A DNA stretch of 64,000 bases from Ferrimonas sediminicola (GCF_005116715.1 NZ_SWCI01000004.1:124001-188000), one strand, 5' to 3'. Shown: positions 35,404-45,573, numbered from the stretch's first letter. A program made the numbers and translations. The notes: generated by a model from the sequence alone, not told the origin.

Positions 35404-35967
35404 ATGCAAAGCCTGAAAGATCACCTGTTGATCGCCATGCCCTCTCTGCAGGACAAGGTGTTTAAGCGCTCTGTGACCTACCTGTGTGAACACGACGAGG
35501 AGGGCGCCATGGGGCTGATCATCAATCACCCCATCGGTCTGGAGCTGGATGAGCTGCTGCGCAAGATGGAACTGCAGGCGGAGGACTTCGTCCTGCCCAG
35601 CAACCTGGCCAACCAGGTGCTGCTGGGAGGTCCGGTCACCCCCGACCGCGGCTTCGTGCTCCACAGCGGCGAGTGCTACTACGCCAACAGCCGCCGCATC
35701 AACGACCGACTGACCGTCACCTGTTCCAAGGACGTGCTCGACAGCCTGGGTCAGGGCAAGGCCCCGGATCACTACCTGGTGGCCCTGGGCTACGCCGGCT
35801 GGGAAGCGGGCCAATTGGAGCAGGAGATCCTCGAGGGCTCCTGGCTCACCATTCCCGCCACGCCGGAGCTGCTGTTCGAGATCCCCCACAAAGAGCGATG
35901 GGCCGCGGCCACCCGCAAGCTGGGGATCGACACCTGGCAGTTGTCCGGGGAGATCGGTCACGCATGA
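35404..35967 (+). CDS. yqgE: YqgE/AlgH family protein (UPF0301)
   Basis: 187 residues from the ATG at 35404, preceded by AAGGAG at good spacing. [43 protein letters not shown] is the UPF0301 signature, with [15 protein letters not shown] and [16 protein letters not shown] later. Function is unresolved; the Pseudomonas homologue AlgH was linked to alginate regulation. It overlaps ruvX by ATGA, the same pair as in E. coli. Confidence 0.95.
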   Translation: MQSLKDHLLIAMPSLQDKVFKRSVTYLCEHDEEGAMGLIINHPIGLELDELLRKMELQAEDFVLPSNLANQVLLGGPVTPDRGFVLHSGECYYANSRRINDRLTVTCSKDVLDSLGQGKAPDHYLVALGYAGWEAGQLEQEILEGSWLTIPATPELLFEIPHKERWAAATRKLGIDTWQLSGEIGHA

Positions 35968-36383
35968 GCGACACTATCCTCGGCTTCGATTTCGGCACCA
36001 AGGCGATCGGCGTGGCCATCGGCCAGAGCATTACCGGCACCGCCCAACCCCTGTGCGGCCTCAAGGCCAACGACGGCATCCCCAACTGGGACGAGGTAGC
36101 CAAGCTGTTCGGTGAGTGGCAGCCCAGCCTGGTGGTGGTGGGCCTGCCGCTGAACATGGACGGCACCGAGCAGGAGCTGACCCTGAGGGCACGCAAGTTT
36201 GCCAACCGCCTGCACGGCCGCTTCGGGGTCAAGGTGGTCACCCAGGATGAACGGCTGACCACCACCGACGCCAAGGCCCACCTGTTTGAGCGCCGCGGCT
36301 TCCGCGGCCTGAAGAAGCACGCCATCGACGCCACCTCCGCGGCGTTGATCCTGGAAAGCTACTTCGAATCGCTCTACGGCTGA
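35964..36383 (+). CDS. ruvX: RuvX/YqgF, putative pre-16S rRNA nuclease
   Basis: 139 residues from the ATG at 35964. The RNase H-like fold has [19 protein letters not shown] (first catalytic Asp), [13 protein letters not shown], and [18 protein letters not shown] (catalytic Glu), ending with [18 protein letters not shown] (last Asp). The product is implicated in 16S rRNA 5' maturation and is essential in E. coli. It is translationally coupled to yqgE. Confidence 0.96.
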   Translation: MSDTILGFDFGTKAIGVAIGQSITGTAQPLCGLKANDGIPNWDEVAKLFGEWQPSLVVVGLPLNMDGTEQELTLRARKFANRLHGRFGVKVVTQDERLTTTDAKAHLFERRGFRGLKKHAIDATSAALILESYFESLYG

Positions 36384-36395
36384 GCCCCCCGCTCG

Positions 36396-36425
36396 AAAAA
36401 AGAGGACGCCCGGCGTCCTCTTTGC
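36396..36425. terminator. Bidirectional terminator between ruvX and thrC
   Basis: AGAGGACGC-CCG-GCGTCCTCT, with TTTGCTT on the plus strand and TTTTTT on the minus strand. Confidence 0.9.
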
Positions 36426-36441
36426 TTATCTCGGCTGCTAC

Positions 36442-37713
36442 TCACACCAGCCTGGCCCTCAGCGCCTTGAAGGAGGCCGGCAGAGACTCGCTGAGCAGCG
36501 GCTTTTGCGCCGCGCTGGCCAGTGCCGGCGGCAGGGGCAGATCCAGCTGCAGCAGCTCATCCACCGACTCCTTGAACTTGGCCGGGTGGGCGGTCCCCAG
36601 GAAGATGCCGCACTCCTCCTCATTGAGGGAGCGCGACAGCGCCCGGCTGGCCACCGCCGCATGGGGCTCGGACAGATAGTCCCCCTTGTAGAGGGCGATC
36701 AGCTGGGTTTCGCACTCCGCCTCGGACACCGCCATCCCCTCCAGTTGGGACAGCGACCACCCCTTGGCCTGGCACAGCGCCTCCACCCTGGGCCAGTTGT
36801 TGGGGGCGGACACATCCATGGCATTGGAGCGGGTCGCCACGGTGGGCTGCACCTGCCACTGACCGCTGGCGAGGTAGCGGGGCACGGTATCGTTGCTGTT
36901 GGTGGCGGCAATAAAGCGTTTCACCGGCAGCCCCATCGCCTTGGCCAGCAGCCCGGCGGTCAGGTTGCCGAAGTTGCCGCTGGGTACGGCGATCACCGCC
37001 TGCTCCCGGCGCTCCGCCGGCAGTTGGGCCAGCGCCTCGAAGTAGTAGCAGATCTGCGCCAGCAGCCGGGCGATGTTGATGGAGTTGGCGGAGTTGAGGC
37101 CGATCGCCTGCTTCAGGGGCTCATCCTCGAACGCCTGCTTCACCAGGGCCTGGCAATCATCGAAGCTGCCGGCCACCGCCATGGTGCGAATATTGCCGCC
37201 CAAGGTGCAGAACATCTTCTCCTGCAGCGGGCTGATGCGCGCCTCGGGGTAGAGGATCACCACCTGGATGTTGTCCAGGCCAAAGAAGGCGTCGGCCACG
37301 GCGGCGCCGGTGTCGCCGGAGGTGGCAGTCAGGATGGTCAAGGGCTCATCGCCGGCCAGGTGGGAGAGCACCCGGGCCAGGAAGCGGGCCCCGAAGTCCT
37401 TGAACGCCAGGGTGGGACCGTGGAACAGCTCCAGGCAGTACTGGCGATCACACACCTGGGCCAGGGGCGCCTCGAAGGTGAAGGCGTCCCGCACCAGGGC
37501 CGCCACCGTCTCCTCCCCGAGCTCCTCCCCCAGCCAGGCGTTGAGGATGGCGATGGAGCGATCCACGAAGGGCATCGCCAGCAGGGCATCGACGTTGTCC
37601 AGCCTGGGCAGGCTGGAGGGGAAGAACAGCCCCCGGTCCCGGCCCAGCCCCTGGCGCACGGCCTGGGAGAAGCTGACGGTCTGGTCGGGATGTTTCAGGT
37701 TATAGAGTTCCAT
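36442..37713 (-). CDS. thrC: Threonine synthase
   Basis: 423 residues from the ATG at 37713; the frame is open further upstream inside thrB. MELYNLKHPDQTVSFSQAVRQGLG is the ThrC N-terminus. The PLP lysine is Lys105 in HGPTLAFKDFGARFLA, with the phosphate-binding TATSGDTGAAVADAF downstream. It converts O-phosphohomoserine to threonine, the last step of the thrABC pathway. The ATG lies five bases after the thrB stop and has only GAGAAG as a binding site, so it depends on coupling. Confidence 0.97.
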   Translation of the reverse strand: MELYNLKHPDQTVSFSQAVRQGLGRDRGLFFPSSLPRLDNVDALLAMPFVDRSIAILNAWLGEELGEETVAALVRDAFTFEAPLAQVCDRQYCLELFHGPTLAFKDFGARFLARVLSHLAGDEPLTILTATSGDTGAAVADAFFGLDNIQVVILYPEARISPLQEKMFCTLGGNIRTMAVAGSFDDCQALVKQAFEDEPLKQAIGLNSANSINIARLLAQICYYFEALAQLPAERREQAVIAVPSGNFGNLTAGLLAKAMGLPVKRFIAATNSNDTVPRYLASGQWQVQPTVATRSNAMDVSAPNNWPRVEALCQAKGWSLSQLEGMAVSEAECETQLIALYKGDYLSEPHAAVASRALSRSLNEEECGIFLGTAHPAKFKESVDELLQLDLPLPPALASAAQKPLLSESLPASFKALRARLV

Positions 37714-37718
37714 ATTGG

Positions 37719-38654
37719 TTACTTCTCGCTCTGGTAGATAACCCCATCCTCCGCCAGCCGGCAGATATGGGCGAAGCCCCTGGCGTTGGCCAGGTAGCAG
37801 TTGTCCAGGTAGGCCTTGGCCTGCCGGGCGGTCTCGATATCGCGGCATACGCTAAACAGGGTGGGACCGGAGCCGGAGATCCCCACCGCCTCGGCCCCCA
37901 GCTCCGTCAGGGCTGCCTTGGCCGCCACAAACCCCGGGATATGGGGGGCCCGATAGGGCTCCGCCAATTCATCTTTGAGCATCGCCAGCGCCTGGGCCTG
38001 GTCCTGACGGTAGCAGGCGTCGACGAACGCCGCCAGGTTCTGGCCAAAGGCGATGGTGGTGCCCCGGTCATAGTGAGCCGGCAGCAGCGCCCTCATCTTG
38101 GCGGTGGAGAGGCTGATGCCCGAATAGGCCACCACCCAGTACCAGTCGTCGAAGGCGGGCAGCTTGCGGGCGAAGTCCGCCACCATCAGCTGCAGGCCCC
38201 CCAGGTAGCTAGGGGCCACGTTGTCGTAGTGGACCGAGCCGGAGATCTCCCCCTCCAGCTCCCCCATCAGCTTCAGTAGCGCCACCTGGGAGAGAGGCTC
38301 TCCGAAGAAGCGGTTAAGGGCGGCACAAGCGGCCACCACCGAGCTGGCACTGGAGCCCAGGCCGCTGCCGACCGGCAGGTTCTTCTCCAGGGTCAGCGCC
38401 AGGGGCTGGGAGGCCAGGCCGCTGGCCTTGAAGAAGGCGTCCACCGCCCTGAGGACGATGTTCTGAGCCGGGTCCTTGGGCAGCACATCCTGGTAGGGGC
38501 CACAGCAGCGGAAGGCGGGCAGGGCCGCCTCCTCGACACTGACCCTGTCCCCGAGAAGGGTGCCGTCCACCGGCTGCAGGGCGGCGCCCAGCAGATCGAA
38601 GCCGACACTGACGTTGCCCATGGATGCCGGGGCGTAAGCGGTCACTCTGGCCAT
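37719..38654 (-). CDS. thrB: Homoserine kinase
   Basis: 311 residues from the ATG at 38654, with GGAGGG eight bases upstream inside the thrA end. The GHMP-kinase fold has YAPASMGNVSVGFDLLG, the ATP-binding PVGSGLGSSASSVVAA, and the C-terminal AVGISGSGPTLFSV. It phosphorylates homoserine for ThrC. The start codon lies one base after the thrA stop, the expected thrABC order. Confidence 0.97.
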   Translation of the reverse strand: MARVTAYAPASMGNVSVGFDLLGAALQPVDGTLLGDRVSVEEAALPAFRCCGPYQDVLPKDPAQNIVLRAVDAFFKASGLASQPLALTLEKNLPVGSGLGSSASSVVAACAALNRFFGEPLSQVALLKLMGELEGEISGSVHYDNVAPSYLGGLQLMVADFARKLPAFDDWYWVVAYSGISLSTAKMRALLPAHYDRGTTIAFGQNLAAFVDACYRQDQAQALAMLKDELAEPYRAPHIPGFVAAKAALTELGAEAVGISGSGPTLFSVCRDIETARQAKAYLDNCYLANARGFAHICRLAEDGVIYQSEK

Positions 38655-38655
38655 C

Positions 38656-41106
38656 TCAGCCCTCCTTCTGCCAAGCCTGGGTACGCAGGATGTCGGCGAA
38701 GACACCGGCGGCGGTCACCTCGGTGCCGGCGCCATACCCCCGCAATACGAAGGGCAGCGGCTGGTAGTAGCGACTGTAGAACGCCAGGGCGTTCTCCCCG
38801 CCCTTGATGGCGAACAGAGGATGCTCCGGCCCCACCGCCTGCACCGACACCCGGCAACGTCCGTCGGCGTCGATGGCGCCCACATAACGCAGCACCTTAC
38901 CCTCGGCCCTGGCGGCGGCCACCATCTCGGCCACCTCGGCGTCCGCCCCGGGCAGCCTGGCCATGAAGGCCTCGGTGTCGCCGGAGGCGTCGAAGCTCTC
39001 GGGCAGTACGCTCTCCACCTGGAGATCCTCCATCTCCAGTGCCATCCCCGCCTCCCGGGCCAGGATCAACACCTTGCGGGCCACGTCCATCCCCGCCAGG
39101 TCCTCCCTGGGATCCGGCTCGGTGAACCCCTTCTCCCGGGCGGAGGCGGTGGCCTCGGACAGGGAGACCCCCTCCTCCAGCAGGCCGAAAATGTAGGAGA
39201 GGGAGCCGGAGAGGATGCCGCCGAAGCTGTGCAGTTCGTCACCGGCTCGCAGCAACCCCTGCAGGTTGTCGATCACCGGCAGGCCGGCGCCCACATTGGT
39301 CTCATAGAGGAATTGGCGACGCTGGTCACGGGCCACCTGGCGCAGGGCGCGGTAGTAGCCCATGTCGGCGGTGTTGGCTTTCTTGTTGGGGGTGACCACG
39401 TGCAAACCGGCGTTCATGGCGTCCAGGTAACGGGCCCCGAGTGCGTCACTGGCGGAGCAGTCCACCAGCACCGGGTTGGTCAGTTTGGCATCGTGAGCAA
39501 AGGTGAACAGCGCTTCCAGGCACATAGGTTTGCCCTCCACCTCCAGCCGCTCCCGCCAGTTGTCCAGCACCAGGCCATCGGCGTCCAACAGCATCTGACG
39601 GGAGTTGGCCACCCCGCACACCCTCAGGGCCACATGGTGGTCATTCAGGGCCTGCTGTTGCTGGCTGATCTGATTCAGCAGCTCGGCCCCCACCTGGCCA
39701 CAGCCCACCAGCAACACGTCGATGTAGCGGCGGCTGTCGAAAAAGTTCTGGTGGCAGATACGCAGGGCGGCGGCGGCATCGTCGTTCTGGATCACCGCCG
39801 AGATGGCCCGCTCTGAGCTGCCCTGGGCGATGGCGGCGATGTTGATGGAGGCCTGGGCCAGGGAGCGGAAGAAGCGGGCGGCCACCCCCTTGCGGGTCTT
39901 CATACCGTCACCGACCAGGGTGACGATGGCCATGCCGGGCATCAGTTCCAGGGGATCGAGCATGTCACTCTTCAGCTCCAAGGCAAAGGTCTCCTCCAGC
40001 GCCTGCACCGCCAGCTCCTGATCCTGTTGCTCCACGCAGAAGGAGATGGAGTACTCGGAGGAGCTCTGGGTGATCAGGCTGACGGAGACCCCCGCCAGAC
40101 TCATGGCATCGAATACCCGGGCGGCCATGCCGACCATCCCCTTCATTCCCGGGCCGGAGACGCTGATCATGGTCTGATCCGCCAGGTGGCTTACCGCCTT
40201 GACGGCGTCACTGCCGGCGCCCTCCTGATGGATCAGGGTGCCCATGGCCTCGGGATTGAGGGTATTGCGGATGCGGCAGGGGATCTGGTGTTGGGCGATG
40301 GGAGAGATGGTCCTGGGGTGCAGCACCTTGGCACCGAAGTAGGAGAGCTCCATCGCCTCCTTGTAGCTCATCTCCTCCAGCAGGCGCGCATCGGGCACCA
40401 ACCTGGGATCCACGCTGTAGACCCCGTCCACATCGGTCCAGATCTCGCAGCTGTCGGCGTGGAGGCAGGCCGCCAGGGCGGCGGCGGAGTAGTCTGAGCC
40501 GTTGCGGCCCAGGGTGACGGTCTGGCCCTGCTCATTGCAGGCGGTAAAGCCGGGCATCACCCAGAAGCGGTACTCGCCCACCGGCAGGGAGGCCAGGCGC
40601 TGGCGGGAGGCTTCGATATCCACCTGGGCATCCAGGGGCTCGCCCCGGGCCACCAGGTAACGGCGAGGCTCCAGCAGGGCGCAGCGCTCGCCACGGGCGC
40701 TGAGCAGCGCCAGCATCATGTGCACCGACAGACGCTCGCCCACCACCATCACCTCGGCCACCACCTCCTCGGGGCAGCGTCCCAGCAGGGCCACCCCCTG
40801 AAGCTTCTGGGCAACCTGGGCCAGCTCCTGCTCCCACAGGGCCTCCAGGGATTGTCGCGCCTCGAGAGCGAGTTCGGCACCACCGGCGAGCTCGTCCAGG
40901 GTCTGACGCACCGGGGCCAGCAGCTCATCGCTGTATCCGGCCACCGCCTTGTGCACTGCCGCCTCCAGTGCATTGGTCACCCCCTTGGGAGCGGACAATA
41001 CCAGGGCCAGGGAGAACCCCTCGACGCTCTCCCGCGCCAGGGACGCCACCTGGGCAAACCGCTCTGCACTGGCCAGGGAAGAGCCCCCGAACTTCATCAC
41101 CTTCAT
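38656..41106 (-). CDS. thrA: Bifunctional aspartokinase I / homoserine dehydrogenase I
   Basis: 816 residues, a fused enzyme. The aspartokinase (1-about 300) starts [17 protein letters not shown] and includes [13 protein letters not shown]. Tandem ACT regulatory domains follow (about 310-460, e.g. [13 protein letters not shown]). The homoserine dehydrogenase occupies about 465-816: [15 protein letters not shown] nucleotide-binding loop, TPNKKANT, and [19 protein letters not shown]. It catalyses the first and third steps of threonine synthesis and is threonine-inhibited in homologues. AGGAGAGACGAG precedes the ATG. Expression is governed by the thrL attenuator upstream. Confidence 0.97.
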   Translation of the reverse strand: MKVMKFGGSSLASAERFAQVASLARESVEGFSLALVLSAPKGVTNALEAAVHKAVAGYSDELLAPVRQTLDELAGGAELALEARQSLEALWEQELAQVAQKLQGVALLGRCPEEVVAEVMVVGERLSVHMMLALLSARGERCALLEPRRYLVARGEPLDAQVDIEASRQRLASLPVGEYRFWVMPGFTACNEQGQTVTLGRNGSDYSAAALAACLHADSCEIWTDVDGVYSVDPRLVPDARLLEEMSYKEAMELSYFGAKVLHPRTISPIAQHQIPCRIRNTLNPEAMGTLIHQEGAGSDAVKAVSHLADQTMISVSGPGMKGMVGMAARVFDAMSLAGVSVSLITQSSSEYSISFCVEQQDQELAVQALEETFALELKSDMLDPLELMPGMAIVTLVGDGMKTRKGVAARFFRSLAQASINIAAIAQGSSERAISAVIQNDDAAAALRICHQNFFDSRRYIDVLLVGCGQVGAELLNQISQQQQALNDHHVALRVCGVANSRQMLLDADGLVLDNWRERLEVEGKPMCLEALFTFAHDAKLTNPVLVDCSASDALGARYLDAMNAGLHVVTPNKKANTADMGYYRALRQVARDQRRQFLYETNVGAGLPVIDNLQGLLRAGDELHSFGGILSGSLSYIFGLLEEGVSLSEATASAREKGFTEPDPREDLAGMDVARKVLILAREAGMALEMEDLQVESVLPESFDASGDTEAFMARLPGADAEVAEMVAAARAEGKVLRYVGAIDADGRCRVSVQAVGPEHPLFAIKGGENALAFYSRYYQPLPFVLRGYGAGTEVTAAGVFADILRTQAWQKEG

Positions 41107-41133
41107 CTCGTCTCTCCTGTTGTGCCCTGCCCA

Positions 41134-41167
41134 AAACGAAGAAAGCCCGCTTTGGGAGCGGGCTTTC
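41134..41167 (-). terminator. thr operon attenuator
   Basis: Minus strand: GAAAGCCCGCT-CCCAA-AGCGGGCTTTC followed by TTCGTTTT, between thrL and thrA. The location and the Thr/Ile-rich leader upstream identify it as the attenuation terminator. Confidence 0.88.
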
Positions 41168-41196
41168 TGGTAACTGAATCTTAGGTTCTTCAGATA

Positions 41197-41277
41197 CTAG
41201 CAGCCCGCCCCGCCACCGGTGGTACCGGTGCCAGTAATCACGATAATGGTGGTGATTACAGCGTGCATATTTAGCAT
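41197..41277 (-). CDS. thrL: thr operon leader peptide
   Basis: 26 codons, from ATG 41277 to TAG 41197. The peptide contains ITTIIVITGTGTT: five Thr and four Ile within 13 residues, followed by a Gly-rich end. This is the expected control region of threonine/isoleucine attenuation. When charged tRNA-Thr or tRNA-Ile is scarce, ribosome stalling here should prevent formation of the attenuator hairpin just downstream. The sequence differs from the E. coli peptide but keeps the principle. A second ATG (41268) is in frame. The ribosome binding site is weak (AAAGG, distant). Confidence 0.9.
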   Translation of the reverse strand: MLNMHAVITTIIVITGTGTTGGGAGC

Positions 41278-41348
41278 CGTTTTTGTGAATAAACCTTTAA
41301 ATTTGTCTTGCCTGTTACTTGAACTGAAAGCAGCAAAAGAGTCAAGGA

Positions 41349-42029
41349 CTATTTTTTCAGGGCCTTTTCGATGTCGCCTACCAGGGTGTGTGCCATTGAC
41401 ACATCCCTTTGATTTAAAAGTCCAATTCTATCCTTAAGCCAGAGCCGGACGGGATCATTGTCAGCCAGATTCAAATCATTCATCAAACTTATGGACCGCT
41501 GTTTCAGCGCGGTCAATTGCCCCTCGCCAGCCGGTTCGGGCCTGGGCGCCTCGGCCACCTTGGAGAACTCGTAGGCGTACAGCATGGCCGCCTGGGCCAG
41601 GTTCAGGGAGGGATAGGGGTTGGCCAGGGGAATGGTGGTCAGCAGGTCCGCCAAGGCCAGATCGGCATTGGACAGTCCGGACTCCTCGCAGCCAAACACC
41701 AGGGCCGTCCTGGGCGCTGCCGCCCCCAGGACAGCCACCTGGGCGGCCGCCTGGGCCGGGGTGTGCAGTACCCGTTTGTCACCCCGGCGGCGGGCAGTAC
41801 TGGCGATCACCAGGTCCTGGTCCGCCACCGCCTGCGCCAGGGTATCGAACCCCTGAGCCTGCCTCAGCAGCTCCTGGCTGCCGTGGGCGACCCAGCCCGC
41901 CTCGTCGGAGAGGTGGGCCTGGGACGCCACGATGCGCAGCCGCTCGAAGCCCATGGTCTTCATCGCCCGGGCCACCGCCCCGACGTTTTCTCCCCGGGCG
42001 GGGGACACCAGAATAAAGGTCAACTCCAT
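41349..42029 (-). CDS. lasT: SpoU/TrmH-family RNA 2'-O-methyltransferase (LasT-like)
   Basis: 226 residues from the ATG at 42029, preceded by GAGGAGAGAG; the open frame continues 24 codons upstream without a site. MELTFILVSPARGENVGAVARAMKTMGF is the TrmJ/LasT N-terminus. LVFGCEESGLSN and ATIPLANPYPSLNLAQA-type motifs of the SPOUT knot follow. It probably methylates a tRNA ribose. It lies just upstream of thrL on the same strand, as the yjtD/lasT gene does in E. coli. Confidence 0.88.
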   Translation of the reverse strand: MELTFILVSPARGENVGAVARAMKTMGFERLRIVASQAHLSDEAGWVAHGSQELLRQAQGFDTLAQAVADQDLVIASTARRRGDKRVLHTPAQAAAQVAVLGAAAPRTALVFGCEESGLSNADLALADLLTTIPLANPYPSLNLAQAAMLYAYEFSKVAEAPRPEPAGEGQLTALKQRSISLMNDLNLADNDPVRLWLKDRIGLLNQRDVSMAHTLVGDIEKALKK

Positions 42030-42149
42030 ACTCTCTCCTCGCACTAGGCTGGCGTTTGCGCCAAGGGTAATGAAATCCCGTTGAGAAGCAAGGGGGGGCA
42101 AGGTAGGTTAGTCAGTGCAGGTCCCGCAGTCAGGTAAGGAGTACCAAAG

Positions 42150-43847
42150 ATGGACAAGGGCACGCCGAAACGGATCGCCTACCGAATTCTCACCGGCTTT
42201 GATCAACACTACCGGATCTTTTCCCGCGTCAATGCCGGCGCCCCGGAACGGTTCCTGGCGGCGGACTGGGCCGGAGTTCAGCGGGCCCAAAAGCAACGGA
42301 TCCATATCTACAGCCAACGGGTATCGGACACCGTGGCCGCCCTGATGGCGCGCCTGGACAGCCTCACCATCTCCACCGAGCTGTGGCGTACCGCCAAAGG
42401 GGAGTACAGCGAGTTGCTGCAGGGGCATCCCCAGGCGGAGCTGGCGGAAACCTTTTTCAATTCGGTCTTCTCCCGGCTGTTCCGTCACCGTGGCCTGGAC
42501 AATCAGCACCTCTACATCCACACCAGCAGTGCCCGGCGGGCGCCCTTCGCCCCCCACCAGCTGTGCTGGCGCTTCAGCCTGGGGGAGCGTCCCAGGGAAG
42601 CGTTTCGCCGCGCCCTGGGCTACGCCCGACTGCTCGGCGCCTTCGAGGAGGTGGACAGCGATCTGACCAGGCTGTGTGACCGCCTGACTCCCCTGATTGA
42701 CCGGCTGCAGGTGCATGACGTGGAGTTTCTCAAGCCGGTGTTCTACCGCAACAAGGGGGCCTACCTGGTGGGCAGGCTGATTGGCCACCGGGGGGAATCG
42801 CCGCTGATCCTGCCCATCCGCCACGGCGACGGCGGCCTGTCACTGGACGCGGTGATCACCCGCCAGGACGACTGCTCGGTGATCTTCAGCTTTACCCGGG
42901 CCTACTTCATGGTGGAGACCGACCGTCCAGCCCTGCTGATCCGCTACCTGCGCCACCTGATGCCCAACAAGTCCTGGGCGGAGCTCTACAGCGCCATCGG
43001 CCTGCAAAAGCACGGTAAAACCGAGTTCTACCGCGACTTTCTCCACCACCTCAACGGCAGCAGCGACCAGTTTGTGATCGCACCAGGGATCAAGGGGATG
43101 GTGATGAGCGTGTTTACCCTGCCCTCCTACGACGTGGTGTTCAAGCTGATCAAGGACAGCTTCGCGCCACCCAAAGAGAGCAATAAGGCCGAGGTCAGGG
43201 AGAAGTACAACCTGGTGAAGGAGCACGACCGGGTGGGGCGGATGGCCGACACCCAGGAGTTCAGCAACTTCGCCTTCCCCCGCCACCGATTCAGTCCGAC
43301 CCTGCTCGAGGAGCTGCAGTCCTGTGCCCCGTCGGAAGTGGAACTGGACGGCGACCGCATCATCATCCGCCACCTCTATATCGAGCGCAGGATGACCCCG
43401 CTGAACATCTACCTGGATGGCGCCGACGACCTCCATGTTCACCGGGCTATCGGTGAGTATGGGAACGCCATCAAGCAGCTGGCCGCCGCCAACATCTTTC
43501 CCGGCGACATGCTGTTCAAAAACTTCGGCGTCACCCGCCACGGCCGGGTGGTGTTCTACGACTACGACGAGATCGACTACATGACCGATTGCAACTTCCG
43601 GGAGATCCCCCCACCCCGCTACCCGGAGGATGAGCTGGCCGCCGAACCCTGGTACTCCGTGGGTCCCAAGGACATCTTTCCCGAGGAGTTTGGCCGCTTC
43701 CTTCTGGGCCGGCCGGAGATCCGCAAGAGCTTTATGGCCCAGCACCGGGATCTGCTCAGGGCGGAGTACTGGCAGGGGCTGCAGAGCCAGATCCGCGACG
43801 GCATCTATCCGGATATCCGTCCCTATCGCCCCGAGTGCCGCCTCTGA
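42150..43847 (+). CDS. aceK: Isocitrate dehydrogenase kinase/phosphatase
   Basis: 565 residues, full length. FYRNKGAYLVGRLIGH, PGIKGMVMSVFTLPSYDVVFKLIKD (the unusual ATP-binding lysine region), and KNFGVTRHGRVVFYDYDEIDYMTDCNFR are diagnostic. AceK reversibly phosphorylates isocitrate dehydrogenase, directing carbon between the TCA cycle and the glyoxylate bypass during growth on acetate. AAGGAGTACCAAAG precedes the ATG. Unlike E. coli it is not next to aceBA. Acetate metabolism links it thematically to the Acs-like ligase earlier in the window, but no direct connection is seen. Confidence 0.97.
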   Translation: MDKGTPKRIAYRILTGFDQHYRIFSRVNAGAPERFLAADWAGVQRAQKQRIHIYSQRVSDTVAALMARLDSLTISTELWRTAKGEYSELLQGHPQAELAETFFNSVFSRLFRHRGLDNQHLYIHTSSARRAPFAPHQLCWRFSLGERPREAFRRALGYARLLGAFEEVDSDLTRLCDRLTPLIDRLQVHDVEFLKPVFYRNKGAYLVGRLIGHRGESPLILPIRHGDGGLSLDAVITRQDDCSVIFSFTRAYFMVETDRPALLIRYLRHLMPNKSWAELYSAIGLQKHGKTEFYRDFLHHLNGSSDQFVIAPGIKGMVMSVFTLPSYDVVFKLIKDSFAPPKESNKAEVREKYNLVKEHDRVGRMADTQEFSNFAFPRHRFSPTLLEELQSCAPSEVELDGDRIIIRHLYIERRMTPLNIYLDGADDLHVHRAIGEYGNAIKQLAAANIFPGDMLFKNFGVTRHGRVVFYDYDEIDYMTDCNFREIPPPRYPEDELAAEPWYSVGPKDIFPEEFGRFLLGRPEIRKSFMAQHRDLLRAEYWQGLQSQIRDGIYPDIRPYRPECRL

Positions 43848-43946
43848 ATCCTCCCGGGGCGATAAAAATGTTGCCTCAGTCATGGTGTGACCGGGGTGAA
43901 AGCCGTATGATTTGGCCTTTTACACTCATCTGCTTTGGAGTTCCGG

Positions 43947-44525
43947 ATGAAAATTGCTGCCCATACCGTCGTTACCCTGCACTACCGTCTGCGCGACGGC
44001 GAAGGCGAACTGATCGAAGACTCCTTCGGCGGTCAGCCCATGCAGTATCTGCACGGTGCCAACAACCTGATCCCAGGCCTGGAAGCGCAACTGACTGACA
44101 AGGCCGCCGGCGACAAGCTGGAGGCCAGCGTGGCCCCCGAGCAGGCGTACGGCCCCTACCAGGAGGGCCTGAAACAGGAGGTGCCTCTGGCCGCCTTCGG
44201 CGAAATCGAAGATATCACCCCCGGCATGCGCTTCATGGCGGAAACCGACCAGGGTCCAGCGCCCGTGGTGGTAGCCGAGGTGCGTGACGACAGCGTGGTG
44301 GTCGATGGCAACCACCCCCTAGCGGGCGTGACCCTGCAGTTCGAAGTGGAGGTGGTCGAAGTGCGGGCCGCCACCGAGGAGGAGATCGCCCACGGCCACA
44401 TCCATGCGGCCGGCGGTTGCTGTGGCGGTGGCTGCGGCGACAAGGGTGACGACCATGAGTGCTGCGGCGGCACCGGCGAGTGCGGCAGCCACGAAGAGGG
44501 TCACGGCGGCTGCGGCTGCCACTAG
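43947..44525 (+). CDS. slyD: SlyD, FKBP-type peptidyl-prolyl isomerase and metallochaperone
   Basis: 192 residues from the ATG at 43947 (TTGGAG upstream; the frame is open to a TTG at 43935). The FKBP part includes VVTLHYRLRDGEGELIEDSFGGQPMQYLHG and the insert-in-flap domain. The C-terminal tail HGHIHAAGGCCGGGCGD, then HECCGGTGECGSHEEGHGGCGCH, is rich in His and Cys and binds Ni2+ and other metals, as in enteric SlyD used for hydrogenase maturation. Cytosolic. Confidence 0.97.
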   Translation: MKIAAHTVVTLHYRLRDGEGELIEDSFGGQPMQYLHGANNLIPGLEAQLTDKAAGDKLEASVAPEQAYGPYQEGLKQEVPLAAFGEIEDITPGMRFMAETDQGPAPVVVAEVRDDSVVVDGNHPLAGVTLQFEVEVVEVRAATEEEIAHGHIHAAGGCCGGGCGDKGDDHECCGGTGECGSHEEGHGGCGCH

Positions 44526-44536
44526 GATCCGACAGG

Positions 44537-44562
44537 AAACGGCAGCCCAGGCTGCCGTTTTT
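44537..44562 (+). terminator. Rho-independent terminator of slyD
   Basis: AAACGGCAGC-CCAG-GCTGCCGTTT followed by TT, 12 bp after the stop. Confidence 0.88.
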
Positions 44563-44605
44563 CGTTTACCGAGTGTCGCTGACCACAGGGCCTGCCGCGC
44601 CTGGC

Positions 44606-45460
44606 CTACTGATCGAAGTGGGGCACCACCAGCAGGTGGCTGTGCATCTTGCTGAGGATCTCCTCGGCGGTATTGCCCATCACATACCCCAGTAACCCCT
44701 TGCGCTGACGGGCGCCGATGACGAAGTAGCCCACCTGCAACTTGGCCGCCAGCTGCGGCAGGCAACGGCCCTCATCCCCCACCATCACATGGATGTTGTC
44801 CTTGGGCAGCCCCAGGGACTCCAGCAGCAGCGCATGCTGCCGGTAGACATCCTTCACCAGCTGACGGGTGTCGATCACCTCCAGATCGCGGATCACCTGG
44901 GACAGGTGCACCACGTAGGCCAGGTGCAGCTCACCACCGGTGGCCGCCACCAGCGCCTTGGCATGGTGCAGCAACTGCTGATTGAGCATCTGCTTGGCCT
45001 CATTCTTGCCACCGAGGTCCAGGGCCACCAGCACATCCTCGGCCCTGGCCCGATGATTGTCGGTCAGCAGCATCAGCGGCACCCGGGTCTGACGGATCAG
45101 GTGCCAGTCGGTGGGCAGCAGATGATCACTCTTGCGGTAGGCCTTGACGATCAGCGACGCCCCCTGGTCAGCCAGGTCGGTGACGTCTTCCGCCAGGTAT
45201 TCGGCCCAGCGCACCGTCACCGGCACCCCGCCGCCCAGTTGGGCGACCCGGGTGCGCAAGCTGTCATTCAGATCCGACATCAGCCGGTTCTTTATCGACT
45301 CCACCAGTTCGGGAGTCATGCCGTCAACGGCGGGCATGGACTCATGACAGTAGCCCACCACTTCCGGCTCCATCTTCAGTGTTTGCGCCAGCTCCACTCC
45401 CTTGGCCAAGGCGTCAAATTGGTTGTCATCCCTGGGAGCCACGATCAACATCTTGCTCAT
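44606..45460 (-). CDS. Tandem-domain universal stress protein (UspE-like)
   Basis: 284 residues from the ATG at 45460, which has GAAGGGGGAACT upstream. Two Usp domains: an N-terminal one (MSKMLIVAPRDDNQFDALAKG) and a C-terminal one ending GARQRKGLLGYVMGNTAEEILSKMHSHLLVV. The latter has the GxxxG-like ATP-binding loop and GN(T) motif. It is the UspE type in size, but divergent. Role: general stress survival; exact function unknown. It is convergent with slyD and divergent from the antiporter gene. Confidence 0.88.
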   Translation of the reverse strand: MSKMLIVAPRDDNQFDALAKGVELAQTLKMEPEVVGYCHESMPAVDGMTPELVESIKNRLMSDLNDSLRTRVAQLGGGVPVTVRWAEYLAEDVTDLADQGASLIVKAYRKSDHLLPTDWHLIRQTRVPLMLLTDNHRARAEDVLVALDLGGKNEAKQMLNQQLLHHAKALVAATGGELHLAYVVHLSQVIRDLEVIDTRQLVKDVYRQHALLLESLGLPKDNIHVMVGDEGRCLPQLAAKLQVGYFVIGARQRKGLLGYVMGNTAEEILSKMHSHLLVVPHFDQ

Positions 45461-45573
45461 AGTTCCCCCTTCGAGTAGTGCATTGAAACACCGGAGTTGC
45501 GAAGAAATTCTATGATTTAAACATAGCCTAACTGATGTCGGGCGCCCCACCTTTGCGCCGCTGTGGAGACCCC

